From contig JAQTZV010000001.1 of NCBI GenBank assembly GCA_028687585.1, positions 186,001-250,000 of the forward strand: a stretch of 64,000 nucleotides of DNA, written 5' to 3'. The position numbers and the translations under genes were made by a program. The DNA is from Desulfuromonadaceae bacterium. GTDB lineage: Bacteria > Desulfobacterota > Desulfuromonadia > Geobacterales > Pseudopelobacteraceae. The notes beneath the pieces are model-generated. The model was not told where the DNA came from. It saw nothing but the letters and a program-made list of their open reading frames with translations, and ran no database searches. Within the stretch, counting starts at the first letter, position 1, and the number at the start of each line of letters is the position of its first letter. Below, one piece after another: positions 61,658 through 64,000 of the stretch.

Positions 61658-62911
61658 ATGAAAAAACTACTGAGGTTTGCGTCCGGCTTTATATGTCTGT
61701 CGATCTCTGTTTCTGCCTTCGGAGCTGAAAAGCAGAAGCCGTACCCGCATTACTGGATGAGCGTTGCAACCAGCAGCCAGAATGTTCCGGGCATGCCTGC
61801 CGGGATGGACGGCATAGCATCGCTCTTTGGCGGCAAAAAACTGTTCGGACCACAGCGCGAACTCCGCTTGCAGCTGGAATCTCCCCAAATTGCGACCGAT
61901 ACCCCGAAAGCCGCTCATGAAATCCCTCCTGAGCAGAAGATGGGCACAGCATTGCCGCTTGTTACTCCCGTACGTGAAAGATCCGAATATGTGCCACCTG
62001 AACGGGGGGAGCGGCCTGAACAGTATGAAAAACCAAAGGCACGGATGTTGATTTATTGGGGATGCGGCGAAACTATCGGAAAAGGGCAGCCAAAAATTAT
62101 CGATACCGCTTCTATGAGCCTGACCGATTTCGGCAAAGCATTTACCGGTCGTACGCCCACCCGCAGTACACCGCCATCTCCACGCAGCGGTTGGACGTAC
62201 GGTGAATGGCCGACCAACGATGAACGGACAGAAATACCGGCTGAAAGTTCACTGGTTGGCAGGCATCTGATCAAAGGCAACTACACTCCCGATATTTCTT
62301 TTACCCTGGATAAACAGCGGGATTTTATGGCTCCGGTGGAATTCTCTCCGCTTCAGAAGACAACAACCGGCGCACTGAAGACGGAATGGAAGTCAATACC
62401 AACCGCTATCGGTTACTTTGCGACCGCAATCGGCCATAATCAGGATACCGGTGAAACAATTTTCTGGTCTGCCAGCGATGTTCCGGAGCTCGGTTTTTCA
62501 CTGCAGGACTATCTCACCCCGAGTGATGTTTCCCGCTTTATTAAGGAGAAGGTGCTTCTTGGTCCGTCAAAAACTTCGTGCACCGTACCACCGGTATTCA
62601 GGGACGGGCAGCCTGGCATGCTGCAGTTTATCGCGTACGGAGAAGAACTGAATCTGGCCCATCCGCCGAAGCCGAAAGATCCGAAAAAACGGTGGGACAT
62701 TGAGTGGTCTGCCAAAGTCCGGCTGAAATCGACAGCCATGATGCCCTTGATGGCACAGGAGGAAGGTGGTGTCGCACGCACAGACCCTCCCGCAAGAAAA
62801 ACGAAAACAAGCGGAGATACTGAAAAAGAGCAACCAGATGCTCCGGGTTCCGGAACTGGTGCTCCGGTAAAAGAAATCGGTAATCGCCTGCGCGGGATAC
62901 TCGGTTTTTGA
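61658..62911 (+). CDS. Secreted protein of unknown function, 417 aa
   Basis: GGGAGG lies before the ATG. The signal peptide is MKKLLRFASGFICLSISVSA, cleaved near residue 22. The mature part has proline-rich regions (70-120 and 370-400) and conserved-looking blocks ARMLIYWGCGETIGKGQP near 128-145, ERTEIPAESSLVGRHLIKGN followed by YTPDISF, and AIGYFATAIGHNQDTGETIFW near 252-272. There are only three cysteines (C13 in the signal, two in the mature region). I recall similar uncharacterised proteobacterial proteins but know no function. It precedes an ABC transporter substrate-binding protein, 120 bases away. Confidence 0.8.
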   Translation: MKKLLRFASGFICLSISVSAFGAEKQKPYPHYWMSVATSSQNVPGMPAGMDGIASLFGGKKLFGPQRELRLQLESPQIATDTPKAAHEIPPEQKMGTALPLVTPVRERSEYVPPERGERPEQYEKPKARMLIYWGCGETIGKGQPKIIDTASMSLTDFGKAFTGRTPTRSTPPSPRSGWTYGEWPTNDERTEIPAESSLVGRHLIKGNYTPDISFTLDKQRDFMAPVEFSPLQKTTTGALKTEWKSIPTAIGYFATAIGHNQDTGETIFWSASDVPELGFSLQDYLTPSDVSRFIKEKVLLGPSKTSCTVPPVFRDGQPGMLQFIAYGEELNLAHPPKPKDPKKRWDIEWSAKVRLKSTAMMPLMAQEEGGVARTDPPARKTKTSGDTEKEQPDAPGSGTGAPVKEIGNRLRGILGF

Positions 62912-62932
62912 CGTATTGATGCCGTAAGCTCG

Positions 62933-62962
62933 TTGACGTGTCAGTCGTTTGAATGATATCTA
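62933..62962 (+). promoter_or_regulatory. Possible promoter for the substrate-binding protein gene
   Basis: TTGACG at 62933-62938 and TATCTA at 62957-62962 are 18 bases apart, 70 bases before the GTG start. Confidence 0.5.
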
Positions 62963-63031
62963 TAGCGCCCGTTCTGTCCATGCTCGTCCGACAGGCAATC
63001 GAGGATGGAAAATTTATTCAGGAGGTTTTAC

Positions 63032-64000
63032 GTGAGAAAATTTATGAATGTAGCATGTTTGCTCAGTATAATTGCCCTTGCAGCGGTTTCATTGGGATTC
63101 GCCGCCGAACCGCCTCAAAAGATCCTCATCGGGATATCAAAAATTGTGGCCCATCCGGCTCTGGATGCTGTTGAAAAAGGGATTCAGGACGAATTGGCTG
63201 CCGCAAAAATCAACGCAACGTTTGATCTGCAGAATGCCAATGGCGATATCGGCACATCCGCCTCGATTGCCAATAAATTTCAGTCTGAAAAGGTGACTCT
63301 GGCAGTAGGCATTGCCACCCCAACTTCGCAGTCACTGGTTAACACGCTTAAAGGCATTCCGATTGTGTTTTCGGCAGTAACCGATCCGGTTAAAGCCGGG
63401 TTGGTTCCCTCTCTGAAAGGCGCAAAAAAACCGGTGACCGGCGTATCCGATATGACCCCGGTTAAACAGCAGATTGAATTACTGCTCAAAATAAAAAAGA
63501 TCAAACGACTCGGGCACATCTACACCAGCTCTGAAGAGAATGCTGTCGTGTTAGCCGGTGTCGTCAAGCAGGCATGCAAGGAGTTGGGGCTTGAATACGT
63601 TGAAACTACCGTTTCCAAATCGGCCGAAGTAAAGCAGGCGGTTCAGGCGATTATCAAGCGTGTCGATGCACTCTATATCAGCACTGATAATACGGTTGTT
63701 TCGGCCTTAAGTTCCATTGCTGATGTCGCTACAAAAAATAAAGTGCCGATCATGTCGGCAGATCCAAGTTCCGCAGAAAAATACCCGGTTCTGGCTGCCT
63801 GGGGCTTTGATTATTATAAAATGGGCCGGGCTACGGGGAAAATTATCGTTGAAATTCTGAATGGCAAGAAAGCGGAAACGATCCCGACCCGCTTCATGAC
63901 CAAGACTTCAGATGTTGATCTGCTGGTCAATCTGGATGTTGCCAAAAAACTGGGGCTGAAATTCCCGAAAGACGTCGTGAAAAGTGCCAACAAGGTCGTA
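63032..64000 (+). CDS. ABC transporter substrate-binding protein (ABC_sub_bind/TrpX type), 3' end outside window
   Basis: GTG at 63032 has AGGAGG six bases upstream; the frame stays open to the window end (323 codons). The signal peptide MRKFMNVACLLSIIALAAVS ends near residue 24. The mature protein has ILIGISKIVAHPALDAVEKG near 31-50, TLAVGIATPTSQSL near 89-102, IVFSAVTDPVKAGLVPSLKG near 109-128 and ALYISTDNTVVSAL near 213-226, a pattern of the ABC_sub_bind family. Members bind amino acids such as tryptophan or other small ligands; the ligand is not shown. Permease and ATPase genes presumably follow outside the window. Confidence 0.92.
   Translation, partial: MRKFMNVACLLSIIALAAVSLGFAAEPPQKILIGISKIVAHPALDAVEKGIQDELAAAKINATFDLQNANGDIGTSASIANKFQSEKVTLAVGIATPTSQSLVNTLKGIPIVFSAVTDPVKAGLVPSLKGAKKPVTGVSDMTPVKQQIELLLKIKKIKRLGHIYTSSEENAVVLAGVVKQACKELGLEYVETTVSKSAEVKQAVQAIIKRVDALYISTDNTVVSALSSIADVATKNKVPIMSADPSSAEKYPVLAAWGFDYYKMGRATGKIIVEILNGKKAETIPTRFMTKTSDVDLLVNLDVAKKLGLKFPKDVVKSANKVV

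Overview
The window reads as a chromosomal segment of a Geobacter-like Desulfuromonadota bacterium. Grounds: a periplasmic triheme c7-type cytochrome; the dense gene-packing with 4-8 nt start/stop overlaps; the orders thrS-infC-rpmI-rplT-pheS-pheT-ihfA-merR, ilvD-ilvB-ilvN and psd-pssA, and purL/purQ/purF/pyrE, as remembered from Geobacter relatives. No rRNA operon, prophage, CRISPR array, transposase or replication origin was seen. No gene-free stretch exceeds 300 bases; the largest gaps (41272-41552 and 50360-50651) hold a terminator with hairpins, and nothing recognisable, respectively.

Layout. (1) 1-5444, plus strand: the most unusual part, a tightly overlapped ebo (EDB-type) cluster, eboD (cut by the window edge)-triheme cytochrome-100 aa unknown-eboB-eboE-eboF-eboC. 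It encodes a sugar-phosphate-cyclase-like enzyme, a TatD-like hydrolase, a TIM-barrel protein, an alkaline-phosphatase-like enzyme and a UbiA prenyltransferase, i.e. the parts list for an uncharacterised lipid-linked small molecule or a precursor-export system, here with a c-type cytochrome inside the operon. (2) 5445-7040: palindromic repeats, a DUF2132 protein and a glycosyltransferase on the minus strand. (3) 7104-18102: glnD (clear sigma-70 promoter), GATE-domain membrane protein, xerD, a PgpH-like cyclic dinucleotide phosphodiesterase overlapping ybeY, a DgkA-PAP2 fusion lacking a normal start codon, asnS, DUF503 and a WalJ-like metallo-hydrolase. (4) 18313-28514: purine and pyrimidine synthesis, purB-mscS-purL-recQ-purQ then purF-pyrE, ending in a strong terminator. 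(5) 28605-31002: a PIN-domain toxin-antitoxin pair overlapping tlyA, a HIT protein and a DUF4124 lipid/cell-envelope-type protein.

(6) 31015-37172, minus strand: a cell-elongation operon (mreC-mreD-mrdA-rodA) without mreB, following rfbA and gmhB and trailed by a YjfB-like motility protein. (7) 37245-39795: DAHP synthase, SppA, a YfcE-like phosphodiesterase. (8) 39792-45671, minus: branched-chain amino acid genes ilvD-ilvB-ilvN with promoter and terminator, then psd-pssA for phosphatidylethanolamine. (9) 45693-50889: DUF1456 protein, a zinc-ribbon protein, pepN, yjbQ and tiny ORFs, with a GC-rich palindromic repeat. (10) 50890-58691, minus: tRNA-Val, thrS, infC (rare ATA start), rpmI, rplT, a terminator/attenuator, pheS, pheT, ihfA, merR-like, tRNA-Pro. 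(11) 58712-61494, minus: an RlmD-type rRNA methyltransferase, rdgB and rph. (12) 61658-64000, plus: a secreted protein of unknown function and an ABC transporter substrate-binding protein cut by the window end.

All functional names are from recognition of motifs and family patterns by eye; no database search was run.
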